Source of the DNA: Methanomicrobiales archaeon
GTDB taxonomy: Archaea > Halobacteriota > Methanomicrobia > Methanomicrobiales > Methanoculleaceae
Length of the DNA stretch: 11,347 bases
Direction of reading: 5' to 3'
NCBI GenBank assembly: GCA_012797575.1
Contig: JAAZOW010000311.1
Location: 1 to 11,347 of the forward strand
Made by a program: the position numbers and the translations under genes. Under the pieces are notes generated by a model. The model did no database searches. It was not told where the DNA came from and saw only the letters and a list, made by a program, of their open reading frames with translations. This document shows, in pieces, positions 1-6,588 of the stretch; position 1 is the first letter of the stretch, and the number at the start of each line of letters is the position of its first letter.

Positions 1-836
1 CCGGGGAGGACGTAATCTACCGGGACGTAGCGCTCGAGGAGCTCGAAGTCGGTGAAGTTCGCGATCCGGGGGAGGCGGATGACGGCGATCCGTATCAAAC
101 CCCCGGCTGGTCGCTCTCGCCTATCCCCAAGCGAGAGTGAATCCTCGCTTGGGAGGGGTATATCCGCGTAGGGGACTACCCCGAGCACCGATACACCCGT
201 GATCTCCTCGATCACCTCCACCCCGGACGCAAAGAGCCCGATATCGCCACGGAACTTATTGATGATGATCCCAATGACGAGCGGCCTGATATCATCGGGG
301 AGGAGGGCGAGCGTCCCGCAGATCTGTGCAAAAACTCCGCCCCGTTCGATGTCGGCGACCAGGATGATCGGGAGCCCGAGGCTCCGGGCGAGCCGTATGT
401 TTGCTATGTCGCGATCGTAGAGGTTCACCTCTGCAGCCCCCCCAGCTCCCTCCACCACCACATGCCCGTAGCGTCTCCGCAGTCGCTCAAACGCCTCCAC
501 AGCCCTTGCAAGGAGCATATCGGTCTCGGTGTAGTAGTCCTGGATCTGCACATCTTTATACGGCCGGCCAAGCACCACCTGAGAGGTGCGGTCGCCCTTT
601 GGTTTGAGGAGGATCGGATTCATATCGGCTGTGGGCTCGATGCCTGCAGCGAAGGCCTGCACGGCCTGAGCCATCCCGATCTCGTTTCCGTCGGCCGTGA
701 TGTAGGAGTTGAGACTCATATTCTGTGATTTGAATGGCGCAACTGGAATTCCGCGACGGTAGAGCGTGCGGCAGAGCGCCGCCACCGTCACGCTCTTTCC
801 CACGTGGGACGCAGTTCCGAGCACAATAAGAGACAT
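1..836 (-). CDS. cobQ: Cobyric acid synthase (N-terminal 278 residues, runs off left edge)
   Basis: Glutamine-dependent cobyric acid synthase (CobQ/CbiP), which amidates four side-chain carboxylates of adenosylcobyrinic a,c-diamide in cobamide synthesis. I read 278 codons on the minus strand without a stop. The protein begins MSLIVLGTASHVGKS, a P-loop-like dethiobiotin-synthetase-type ATP site (G7 to S15). Family signatures follow: FKSQNMSLNSYIT (35-47), EIGMAQA (52-58), MNPILLKPKGD (72-82), VVEGAGGAAEVNL (127-139), and LVADIERGGVFAQ (159-171). Near the edge it reads RLPRIANFTDFE, also typical. The family is usually about 480-500 residues, so the C-terminal glutaminase domain with its catalytic Cys lies outside. 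The ATG at 836 is the first in frame before the P-loop strand and has no Shine-Dalgarno. It is divergent from the B12-dependent ribonucleotide reductase 58 bp away. Identification is firm; only completeness is unknown. Confidence 0.95.
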   Translation of the reverse strand, partial: MSLIVLGTASHVGKSVTVAALCRTLYRRGIPVAPFKSQNMSLNSYITADGNEIGMAQAVQAFAAGIEPTADMNPILLKPKGDRTSQVVLGRPYKDVQIQDYYTETDMLLARAVEAFERLRRRYGHVVVEGAGGAAEVNLYDRDIANIRLARSLGLPIILVADIERGGVFAQICGTLALLPDDIRPLVIGIIINKFRGDIGLFASGVEVIEEITGVSVLGVVPYADIPLPSEDSLSLGDRRERPAGGLIRIAVIRLPRIANFTDFELLERYVPVDYVLP

Positions 837-894
837 TGCCGACGGGAAGGTTGGGCGCGACGGGTTATTAAGGGCGGGGTTCCATGACTCCAGT
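837..894. promoter_or_regulatory. Shared divergent promoter between cobQ and the class II RNR gene
   Basis: This 58-bp gap contains one AT-rich element, TTATTAA at 865-871, in otherwise GC-rich sequence. Read rightward it lies about 27 nt before the RNR ATG at 895. Read leftward (TTAATAA) it lies about 32 nt before the cobQ ATG at 836. Both distances suit an archaeal TATA box feeding leaderless or nearly leaderless transcripts, and no Shine-Dalgarno is seen on either side. One TATA element serving both directions is inference. A short inverted repeat, CTCCA (888-892) and TGGAG (896-900), straddles the RNR start codon. Confidence 0.5.
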
Positions 895-2541
895 ATGGAG
901 CTCTCCCCCGCCGCCCGCCTCCTCCTGGAGCGCCGCTACCTCCTCCCCGGCGAGACGCCACATGACCTCTTCTCCCGGGTCGCCGATGCCGTGGGGGGCC
1001 CGGCAAGATCCCGAGAATTCTTCTCGCTCTTATCGGACCTGCTCTTCCTCCCAAACTCCCCGACCCTGATGAATGCAGGCACCGCAGGCGGGCAGCTCTC
1101 GGCCTGCTTCGTCCTCCCGGTGGAGGATACTCTCGAGGGGATCTCTCGAAGTCTCGCCCATATGATGCTCGTTCACAGATCAGGAGGTGGGACCGGGTTT
1201 TCGTTTGGCCGCCTCCGCCCCCGTGGTGATGCCGTCAGCGGGACGATGGGCGTTGCAAGCGGGCCGGTCTCGTTCATGCGGGTCTTTGACGCGGCGACCG
1301 GGGCGGTGAAGCAGGGCGGTCGGCGGCGGGGAGCGAACATGGGGGTGCTCCCCGTCTCCCACCCTGACATCGAGGAGTTCATCACCTCCAAACAGGACGG
1401 CAGTCTTTCGAACTTCAACATATCGATCGGTATCGATACCCGGTTCCTCCACTGTCTCAGGGCCGGGAGGGACTACGATCTCATCAACCCCCGCGATGGT
1501 AGCGTCTGGAAGAGCGTCGATCCCGGATCGCTCTGGCACCTCGCCGCCACATCAGCCTGGGCAACCGGTGAGCCGGGGATGCTCTTCTTCGATGAGATCA
1601 ACCGGCGAAACACAACACCCCATCTTGGTCCCATCGAGGCGACGAACCCCTGCGGGGAACAGCCTCTCTATCCCTACGAGAGCTGCAACCTCGGAAGCAT
1701 CAACCTCGCCCGGTGCATCAGGAAGCACGACCTCGATGAAGATCTGCTCATCACGGTTGTCAGGTGCGGTATCGACTTTCTCGACGCCGTCATCGACGTC
1801 AACCGGTTTTTGCTCCCTGAGATCCGGGACAGGACCCTTGCTACCCGAAAGATTGGCCTCGGGGTCATGGGGTTTGCTGAAGCGCTCATACGCCTTGATA
1901 TGTCCTACGCTTCGGATGAAGCGCTCCGATTCGCCGGAAACTTGATGGGAAAGATCCAGGCGGCGGCACGGGAGCGATCGGAGGAGCTCGGGGTCGAGAA
2001 AGGATCGTTCCCGGCGATCGAGGGGTCCATCTACTCGGGGGATATGCGCAACGCCACCGTCACCACCATCGCTCCCACAGGTTCGCTCCACCTCATCGCC
2101 GGAACGACGAGTGGGATCGAACCGGTCTTCTCCTTTGCCTACACCCGGACGATCGATGGAGAGCGGGTCAGCATCGTAAGTGACCTCGTCGGAGAGCTTC
2201 TGCCAGAGACCGCGGGCGGAAGAGATGTGGCGGCGCACGTGCGGCGCTGGGGGACGGTCGAGGGGCTCCCCCTTGCGGCCCATACCCGCGACCTCTTTTT
2301 GACCGCCACCGAGATTGCACCAAAATACCATCTGCGGATGCAGGCGGCATTTCAGGAACATGTGGATAACGCCGTCTCAAAGACCGTGAACCTCCCGGAG
2401 TCCAGAACCCCCGATGATATCGCTCGTATCTTCTCCCTCGCTCACGATCTGGGGTGCAAGGGCATCACGGTCTACCGCTACCGGAGCCGGTCTGACCAGG
2501 TTCTCTCCCGGGGATGCGACGTCTGTATCGTCAACGACTGA
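895..2541 (+). CDS. nrdJ: Adenosylcobalamin-dependent (class II) ribonucleoside-diphosphate reductase
   Basis: Reduces ribonucleotides to deoxyribonucleotides with a thiyl radical made from adenosylcobalamin; cytoplasmic. The 548-residue protein has the RNR barrel signatures: NSPTLMNAG (54-62), SACFVLP with first redox Cys71, GGGTGFSF (97-104), FNISIGI (174-180), NPCGE (251-255) with radical Cys253 and Glu255, ESCNLGSINL with second redox Cys264, and PTGSLHLIAGTTSGIEP (394-410). The Cys253-Cys264 spacing of 11 matches, from memory, Thermotoga NrdJ (Cys322/Cys333). The C-terminus ends in a CDVC pair (541, 544), suited to shuttling electrons from a thioredoxin. The first 20 residues already align with the start of the catalytic region, so there is no N-terminal ATP-cone. 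I chose ATG 895 over an in-frame ATG at 766 because the latter lies inside the cobQ coding region and 895 is 27 nt after a TATA-like element. Confidence 0.93.
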   Translation: MELSPAARLLLERRYLLPGETPHDLFSRVADAVGGPARSREFFSLLSDLLFLPNSPTLMNAGTAGGQLSACFVLPVEDTLEGISRSLAHMMLVHRSGGGTGFSFGRLRPRGDAVSGTMGVASGPVSFMRVFDAATGAVKQGGRRRGANMGVLPVSHPDIEEFITSKQDGSLSNFNISIGIDTRFLHCLRAGRDYDLINPRDGSVWKSVDPGSLWHLAATSAWATGEPGMLFFDEINRRNTTPHLGPIEATNPCGEQPLYPYESCNLGSINLARCIRKHDLDEDLLITVVRCGIDFLDAVIDVNRFLLPEIRDRTLATRKIGLGVMGFAEALIRLDMSYASDEALRFAGNLMGKIQAAARERSEELGVEKGSFPAIEGSIYSGDMRNATVTTIAPTGSLHLIAGTTSGIEPVFSFAYTRTIDGERVSIVSDLVGELLPETAGGRDVAAHVRRWGTVEGLPLAAHTRDLFLTATEIAPKYHLRMQAAFQEHVDNAVSKTVNLPESRTPDDIARIFSLAHDLGCKGITVYRYRSRSDQVLSRGCDVCIVND

Positions 2542-2550
2542 GCATACCAA

Positions 2551-2583
2551 GTAATATATAACGAGAGCTGAAAGATACATGCA
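2551..2583 (+). promoter_or_regulatory. TATA box and start region for aIF1
   Basis: TAATATATA at 2552-2560 is the best TATA box on this side of the window. Transcription about 25 nt downstream would begin around 2580, so the mRNA would have only a few leader nucleotides before ATG 2584. No Shine-Dalgarno is present. The box begins only about 10 bp after the RNR stop, so aIF1 is probably transcribed independently of the RNR gene. Confidence 0.65.
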
Positions 2584-2889
2584 ATGAATGGTGGGATATG
2601 TCCGACCTGCGGACTGCCAAAAGAATTGTGTATCTGTGAAGAGGTTGCAAAGGAACAGCAGAGAATCAACGTAAAGATAAACAGGCGGCGGTACGGAAAA
2701 GAGGTCACGGTCATCGAGGGGCTCGATCCCTACGATATCGATCTCGAAGACCTCTCAAAATTCCTGAAAGGGAAGCTGGCCTGTGGCGGCACGGTTAAGG
2801 ATTCTTCTATCGAGCTGCAGGGTAACCATCGCGAGCGGGTGAAGGAGCTGCTCGCCCAGAAAGGATACAGTATGGAACATATCAGTTGA
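2584..2889 (+). CDS. Archaeal translation initiation factor aIF1 (SUI1 family)
   Basis: Homologue of eukaryotic eIF1/SUI1, which binds the small ribosomal subunit and enforces start-codon selection. The 101-residue protein has an N-terminal zinc-knuckle-like segment, CPTCG...CIC (Cys6, Cys9, Cys16, Cys18). A SUI1 domain covers about 27-101, with the basic RINVKINRRRYGKEVTVIEG strand-loop (27-46) and the conserved GGTVKD...IELQGNH (68-82). Length and domain order are normal for the archaeal form. ATG 2584 is the only start that keeps the cysteine segment, and it sits 28 nt after a strong TATA box, consistent with a leaderless mRNA. A T-tract follows the gene at 2923-2929. Confidence 0.95.
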   Translation: MNGGICPTCGLPKELCICEEVAKEQQRINVKINRRRYGKEVTVIEGLDPYDIDLEDLSKFLKGKLACGGTVKDSSIELQGNHRERVKELLAQKGYSMEHIS

Positions 2890-2920
2890 TTCCGGACTCT
2901 TCTCCAGGGAGACCCAGATA

Positions 2921-2930
2921 TCTTTTTTTG
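2921..2930 (+). terminator. T-tract terminator after aIF1
   Basis: Seven consecutive T residues (2923-2929), preceded by TC, lie about 34 bp after the aIF1 stop. No strong stem precedes them. Archaeal RNA polymerase terminates on oligo-T without a hairpin, so this is a plausible end for the aIF1 transcript. Confidence 0.5.
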
Positions 2931-3273
2931 CCGAAGTAAGTGATACCGGAGTGGACGGATATACTGCCCCTGACAGAGACCTGATGATCCTAGAGCGCCT
3001 GCACTCTGGGTGATCCCTCGATATCGTACCGCGCGAGAGGCCAGGATACCACGAGATCCAGGGATCCAGTCATCTGTCACTAAAAGATGCTCCTACGATT
3101 TCCCTCACGCAGGGCAAGGGGTTTTGGGGACCAGGATCCAGCCTTTCACGGAACTTCGCGAGAGGCCGGAGAATATATGAGTGGTTAACCAAACGCACCT
3201 TGGAGGGAAGGCTTGCCCGGCACCGAAATCGCCGGGAGATCGAGAGAAGATTACAGAAGGAGTGGAAGAATCT
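2931..3273 (+). promoter_or_regulatory. Spacer and probable leader of the ribbon-helix-helix gene
   Basis: There is no convincing gene in this stretch. AATATAT at 3172-3178 is a TATA-like box that would start transcription near 3200, leaving a leader of roughly 70 nt. A Shine-Dalgarno-like AAGGAGTGG (3258-3266) precedes ATG 3274. Two short direct repeats are present: CGCGAGAGGCC at 3032-3042 and 3157-3167 (the second just upstream of the TATA box), and GGATCCAG at 3062-3069 and 3134-3141. They could be operator half-sites or chance. Confidence 0.4.
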
Positions 3274-3612
3274 ATGGCAATGAGATGCTCATTTGCGCTT
3301 GATCCCGGCCTGCTGGAGCAGATCGATCAGTATGCCAGGGATAACACACTCGACCGAAATGAGGCGATCCTTGAGTTGATCGAGACCGGTCTTGCCCGCA
3401 GAGAGGATGACAGGCTGCTACCGGTGCGGCCGCAACGCTCATCTGAGGAGCTCGATAACCTCAGGCGTGAACTTGAGGACGTCAAAGAGGTCCTCACCGA
3501 ACTTCGTAACGAGGTCCGACTGGTCCATCACACGATCGAGACCGATTGGATCAAGGAGGCGAAGGGGGTACCGTTTCAGACAAGACACCCATGGGAGTTC
3601 TGGCGGAGATGA
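3274..3612 (+). CDS. Ribbon-helix-helix (CopG/Arc-type) protein with C-terminal coiled coil
   Basis: Probable dimeric DNA-binding protein of 112 residues. Residues 2-9 fit the RHH beta-strand, 11-23 (PGLLEQIDQYARD) helix A, and 28-41 (DRNEAILELIETGLAR) helix B. A linker follows, then a heptad-patterned helix at about 57-91 (SSEELDNLRRELEDVKEVL onward), likely a coiled coil. The tail is aromatic and basic (HPWEFWRR). I chose ATG 3274 because a Shine-Dalgarno lies 7 nt upstream and the RHH strand begins just after it. In-frame GTG codons at 3181 and 3262 would add an unstructured-looking segment. There is no adjacent toxin gene, so an antitoxin role is not supported; a stand-alone regulator is more likely. 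The target is unknown. The gene converges with the zinc-ribbon-like gene, with 8 bp between their stops. Confidence 0.75.
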   Translation: MAMRCSFALDPGLLEQIDQYARDNTLDRNEAILELIETGLARREDDRLLPVRPQRSSEELDNLRRELEDVKEVLTELRNEVRLVHHTIETDWIKEAKGVPFQTRHPWEFWRR

Positions 3613-3620
3613 TCTTCGCC

Positions 3621-3887
3621 TCAGCTGATGACACTCGTGATGCTCCGGAATCCCTCCCCCCGGGTATCATCACAGATGACTGCCTCAACCCTCGTCATAT
3701 CGACACCGGATGCCGTCCGGCACCGGCTGCAGTAGGCACGGGCCGGAGATGGCACCTCTCTTCCTCCAACAACGAAGAAGGCGGAGTGGACACAGAGGCC
3801 GCACCGATCGATGGGAATAGCCCTCCCTGGCGTGCACTGCACCCGACCCCGGGTGACCGGTAGGCGCCGGGCGCCATGATCATTCAT
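3621..3887 (-). CDS. Small four-cysteine zinc-ribbon-like protein, coupled to the CxxCxxCC gene
   Basis: I do not recognise the family. The 88-residue product has CGLC (29-32) and CSRC (53-56) separated by 20 residues, the layout of a zinc ribbon, plus Cys18 and Cys72. The stretch VQCTPG...IPIDRCGLC resembles small cysteine-pair proteins common in methanogens, though I cannot name one. The ATG at 3887 overlaps the last 8 nt of the upstream gene (stop at 3880-3882), the geometry of translational coupling. Its own stop lies 8 bp from the convergent RHH stop, so the gene fills the gap exactly. Codon choice resembles the neighbours. Competing frames on both strands lack such patterning. It could still be a chance frame, because nothing beyond cysteine spacing and position supports it. 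Confidence 0.55.
   Translation of the reverse strand: MNDHGARRLPVTRGRVQCTPGRAIPIDRCGLCVHSAFFVVGGREVPSPARAYCSRCRTASGVDMTRVEAVICDDTRGEGFRSITSVIS
3863..3875 (-). repeat. Small GC hairpin at the gene junction
   Basis: GGCGC (3863-3867) and GCGCC (3871-3875) can pair around a 3-nt loop. It lies just after the stop of the CxxCxxCC gene and within the first codons of the coupled small gene. It could slow the ribosome or be incidental to GC-rich coding sequence. Confidence 0.3.
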
Positions 3888-4377
3888 AGGTCTCGACCCG
3901 GTAGCCTGCACGGCCGAGGATCTCGATGATCTCGCTGCGCCAGGCGACGTCGTTATCCATATCGAGCGGTGCAACCGACTCGTCCCAACACTGTTGGAGT
4001 GCCGCATCCTCGGTAGAGAGGCTCCGCCTCCCTTTCACTTTCCCGACTTCCCGGTCATCATCGGCAAATACCCGCATGGTGCAACAGATGTAGGTCCGGC
4101 AGAATGAGGGACGGCTTCCGTGGATGGTGCAGAGGTACTTTCCCACTTCCTCCGGATGTCTCCTCAGGAACGGGCACCAGGTTGGGTGAGCATCGTTCTC
4201 TGAAGTGTCCCGGAAGATATCGATAAACTGTTCTTCAACCCGTGCGCGGAACGTTCCGCCGACGATCTTCTGCCTGCAGAGGTAATCCCGGCTCGTAAGC
4301 CTCTTCTCGATCTCGATGAGCCCGCTTCCTGCGTGCATGCAACACTTCCCGCAGAGTGTGCATTCAAATGGTTTCAT
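3880..4377 (-). CDS. CxxCxxCC-type (YkgJ/UPF0153) metal-binding protein
   Basis: Member of the zinc/iron-chelating CxxCxxCC family; the molecular role is not established. The 165-residue protein opens with MKPFECTLCGKCC, giving Cys6, Cys9, Cys12 and Cys13. Further cysteines lie at 34, 68 (TWCPFL), 83 (YLCTIHGSRPSFC), 93, 98-99 (ICC) and 130. The second half contains the family's usual pattern of cysteines around CPFL, CxIHxxRPxxC and CC, which probably completes a metal or Fe-S site. I chose ATG 4377 because it places the motif at the N-terminus as in the family. An upstream in-frame ATG at 4551 would add 58 arginine- and proline-rich residues with no family character. A TATA-like CTTTATTC (4403-4410) lies 29 nt upstream and there is no Shine-Dalgarno. 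The downstream small cysteine gene overlaps its stop. Confidence 0.85.
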   Translation of the reverse strand: MKPFECTLCGKCCMHAGSGLIEIEKRLTSRDYLCRQKIVGGTFRARVEEQFIDIFRDTSENDAHPTWCPFLRRHPEEVGKYLCTIHGSRPSFCRTYICCTMRVFADDDREVGKVKGRRSLSTEDAALQQCWDESVAPLDMDNDVAWRSEIIEILGRAGYRVETYE

Positions 4378-4645
4378 CCCTGAGAACTCTCTCTGCGGTG
4401 AAGAATAAAGGTTCGGGAGTCCTCGCCCCCGGAAGAGATCCCGAAGGCCCCGTCTGGTTCTGTCTCTGCAAGGACCCAGTTGGCGGCACACGCGGGGGGT
4501 GAGGGGTAGTGCCTCTTCTCCACGGACCGGATCACCCCCGCTCCCCCACACGGCTACACCCCGTATGCAGAGGATGGGCCACTACGGCACGAGAAGGCAC
4601 CGGTGCCGGCCGAAGAGAGGAGAGGAGGGGGTCAGCGGCCAGGTG
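4378..4645. other. Gap between the ClC gene and the CxxCxxCC gene
   Basis: I see no supported gene in these 268 bp. On the minus strand the gap holds the 3' region of the ClC mRNA, including a perfect 12-bp palindrome GGCACCGGTGCC (4596-4607), and the TATA-like box of the CxxCxxCC gene at 4403-4410. Open frames here are antisense or GC-driven. Confidence 0.4.
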
Positions 4646-6532
4646 TCACTCGTCAGTCGTACCACCCCTCTCAGGACTCTTTTTTGCCGCCATATCCGGT
4701 TGGATCAGGGTGATGGAGTCAGCATGGTGACCTCTTCCTGCCGACTGCGATGTTCTCCGAACGTAAGCTTTCATTATATCTGTCCGGGTGAGGAATCCAG
4801 AGAGCAGCCTTGGATCATCTACCGGAACAACGGGCAGGTGATGAATGTCATGTTCAACCATCAGATTCAGGGCTTCATGCAGTGTACAGGCATGGTGCAC
4901 TGTGAACACCCGTGAGCTCATGACATCTTTTACCGGCAGATCCCGCTCCCCGCTCGCCCGCCTATCCCTGATATCGTCAAGGGCGACGATGCCTACCAGC
5001 TTCCCTTCCCCGTCAATGACCGGGAACCCGGTGTGCAAAGTCTTATCGATGAGATGGAACACGCGCCTGATGTTGTCGCCGGGCGATACAGTAACGATCC
5101 GGTTCCGGGGCACCATAACATCGCTCACAGGGATATCCCGGAGGATCTCGATCATGTACTCGTCCCGGTGGGCAGGCGATCCAGATCGGTCCGGCACCTG
5201 CTCACGAAAGATGGTGGAGTCACCGACGAGGAGGACCGCTACCGAGACCGCGCCCATCGCTGGCACGAGCAGGGAGAAGTCACCGGTCATCTCCGTGACC
5301 ATGATCATCATCGCGATCGGTGCGTGGGAGATGGCGCCGAAGAGGGCGATCATCCCGACGATAACGAAGACGGGCACCGATTCGACAGGTACGATCCCCG
5401 GGAGCGCGAGGTGTAGCAAGGCTCCAAGAGCGCCGCCTGCCGATCCACCTATAACCAGTCCAGGCGCGAAGACACCCCCGCTCCCGCCGGAGCCGATGGT
5501 AAGTGACGTCGTCAGGATTTTCGCGAACGGGAGGAGGAGAAGCACCCCGATCGGGAGCATGTTGTAGAGTGCAAGCTGGGTAAAGCCATATCCAGTCCCG
5601 AGACTGGCGAACCCGACGATCGCTGCTTCAGGTGAGAGAGCTGCAAGAGCAAGAACGAAGACGCCGGTGGAGAATGCCCCACCGAGCGGTCTGAAGTGGT
5701 TTGGGAGGTTGAAGTGGTTGAATAGTCCCCGAAATATCTTGTTCGTCCCATAGAAAGTGCTTATGTAGGTCAGACCGACCGCCGCCGAGACCACGCCGAG
5801 GAGGAGGTAGAGTGGGATCTGCGAGATATTCCAGAAGGTTGTACAGGGCCCAAAGACTGGTTCAAAACCTTCAACTAGACCAAATATTGAGTATCCAATG
5901 ACGGATGCCAGAAACGCAGGTATGATCGCTTCGGACTCGAAGTCCTGCCGGTAAAGGATCTCTGCCGCGAGGATCGCTCCGCCCAGAGGAGCTGTAAAGA
6001 TCGTGCCGATTCCGGCGCCGACGCCGGTGGCAATGGCAAGTCTCCGCTCACGAACAGAGAGCCCTAAAAGATCGGCGGCAATCGAACCGAGGCCTGCCGA
6101 CATCTGTGCGGTTGGCCCTTCACGTCCAGCGCTCCCTCCTGTCGATATGGTCAGGATGGCGGTGACCGCTTTGACGAACGGGATGCGCCAGCGCACACGT
6201 CCTCCCCTATGAAACGCCTTTATCGCTGCATCGGTGCCATGACCCTCTGCCTCTGGAGCAAGGGTATAGACCAGGAGGCCGGAGAGGAGCCCTCCAAAAC
6301 AGATGACGGGAAGGATCATCCAGAGGTTGTCCGGGGGAGCCCATTGACTGATATCTTCAATTCGTTCCCCTTCTTTTGGAAGATTGAACCCAACAATATC
6401 CTCCATGAAGAATGCGCTCCCCAGCTTCAACCCTTCAAAGAAGAAGAGAGCGCCAAGACCGGCGATGATCCCGACGACGATGGCTATGAGTATGATCCTC
6501 TTGTAGGGAGTGATGCTCTCCTCGATCTGCAT
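4646..6532 (-). CDS. ClC-family chloride channel or H+/Cl- antiporter with C-terminal CBS pair
   Basis: Integral membrane anion channel or exchanger of 628 residues. ClC signatures are present: GHGTDAAIKAFH (97-108) at the first chloride-binding loop, GSAGREGPTAQ (133-143) with gating glutamate Glu138, FTAPLGGAILAAEILYR (179-195), and GSGGSGGVFAPG (347-358). Many hydrophobic helices fill residues 11-440. The cytoplasmic tail has two CBS motifs, about 466-525 (VSDVMVPRN, TGFPVIDGEGKLVGIV) and 533-592 (VKDVMSSRVF, HHLPVV, GFLTRTDI), which in relatives bind adenine nucleotides. The first loop has His98 where CLC-ec1 has the chloride-coordinating Ser. By hand alignment, Ile192 occupies the internal proton-glutamate position (E203), so channel versus exchanger is unresolved. 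ATG 6532 has no Shine-Dalgarno and lies about 32 nt from a TATA element flanked by an inverted repeat. Confidence 0.94.
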   Translation of the reverse strand: MQIEESITPYKRIILIAIVVGIIAGLGALFFFEGLKLGSAFFMEDIVGFNLPKEGERIEDISQWAPPDNLWMILPVICFGGLLSGLLVYTLAPEAEGHGTDAAIKAFHRGGRVRWRIPFVKAVTAILTISTGGSAGREGPTAQMSAGLGSIAADLLGLSVRERRLAIATGVGAGIGTIFTAPLGGAILAAEILYRQDFESEAIIPAFLASVIGYSIFGLVEGFEPVFGPCTTFWNISQIPLYLLLGVVSAAVGLTYISTFYGTNKIFRGLFNHFNLPNHFRPLGGAFSTGVFVLALAALSPEAAIVGFASLGTGYGFTQLALYNMLPIGVLLLLPFAKILTTSLTIGSGGSGGVFAPGLVIGGSAGGALGALLHLALPGIVPVESVPVFVIVGMIALFGAISHAPIAMMIMVTEMTGDFSLLVPAMGAVSVAVLLVGDSTIFREQVPDRSGSPAHRDEYMIEILRDIPVSDVMVPRNRIVTVSPGDNIRRVFHLIDKTLHTGFPVIDGEGKLVGIVALDDIRDRRASGERDLPVKDVMSSRVFTVHHACTLHEALNLMVEHDIHHLPVVPVDDPRLLSGFLTRTDIMKAYVRRTSQSAGRGHHADSITLIQPDMAAKKSPERGGTTDE

Positions 6533-6553
6533 GGATGTAAGAAATGTCAGTGT

Positions 6554-6582
6554 ATCAAGTTATTTAACCAATTTTACTTGAT
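6554..6582 (-). promoter_or_regulatory. ClC promoter with inverted repeat around the TATA box
   Basis: The TATA-like TATTTAA (6561-6567; TTAAATA on the gene strand) lies about 32 nt upstream of the ClC ATG. It is flanked by a perfect 7-bp inverted repeat, ATCAAGT (6554-6560) and ACTTGAT (6576-6582), separated by 15 bp. Dyad symmetry over a TATA box is the usual placement for an archaeal repressor operator. The regulator is not identifiable here. Confidence 0.45.
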
Positions 6583-6588
6583 CCCATT

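Noticed and set aside
766..894. N-terminal extension of the RNR from ATG 766
   Set aside because: The extra 43 residues are encoded across the start of cobQ and the shared promoter and do not look like RNR or an ATP-cone. ATG 895 fits the TATA spacing.
1552..2361. Long minus-strand open frame (269 codons) inside the RNR gene
   Set aside because: It is the mirror of the RNR reading frame, has no recognisable motif, and the plus strand carries unmistakable RNR signatures throughout.
3274..3612. Antitoxin of a toxin-antitoxin pair
   Set aside because: No small toxin-like gene (RelE, PIN, MazF or similar) lies directly downstream; the next gene is convergent and cysteine-rich.
3546..3863. Plus-strand 105-codon frame overlapping the RHH gene end
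   Set aside because: It overlaps the RHH coding region and is antisense to the better patterned cysteine gene. No domain or repeat supports it.
4378..4551. N-terminal extension of the CxxCxxCC protein
   Set aside because: The 58 added residues are Arg/Gly/Pro-rich with no family match, and the normal family start is at MKPFECTLC.
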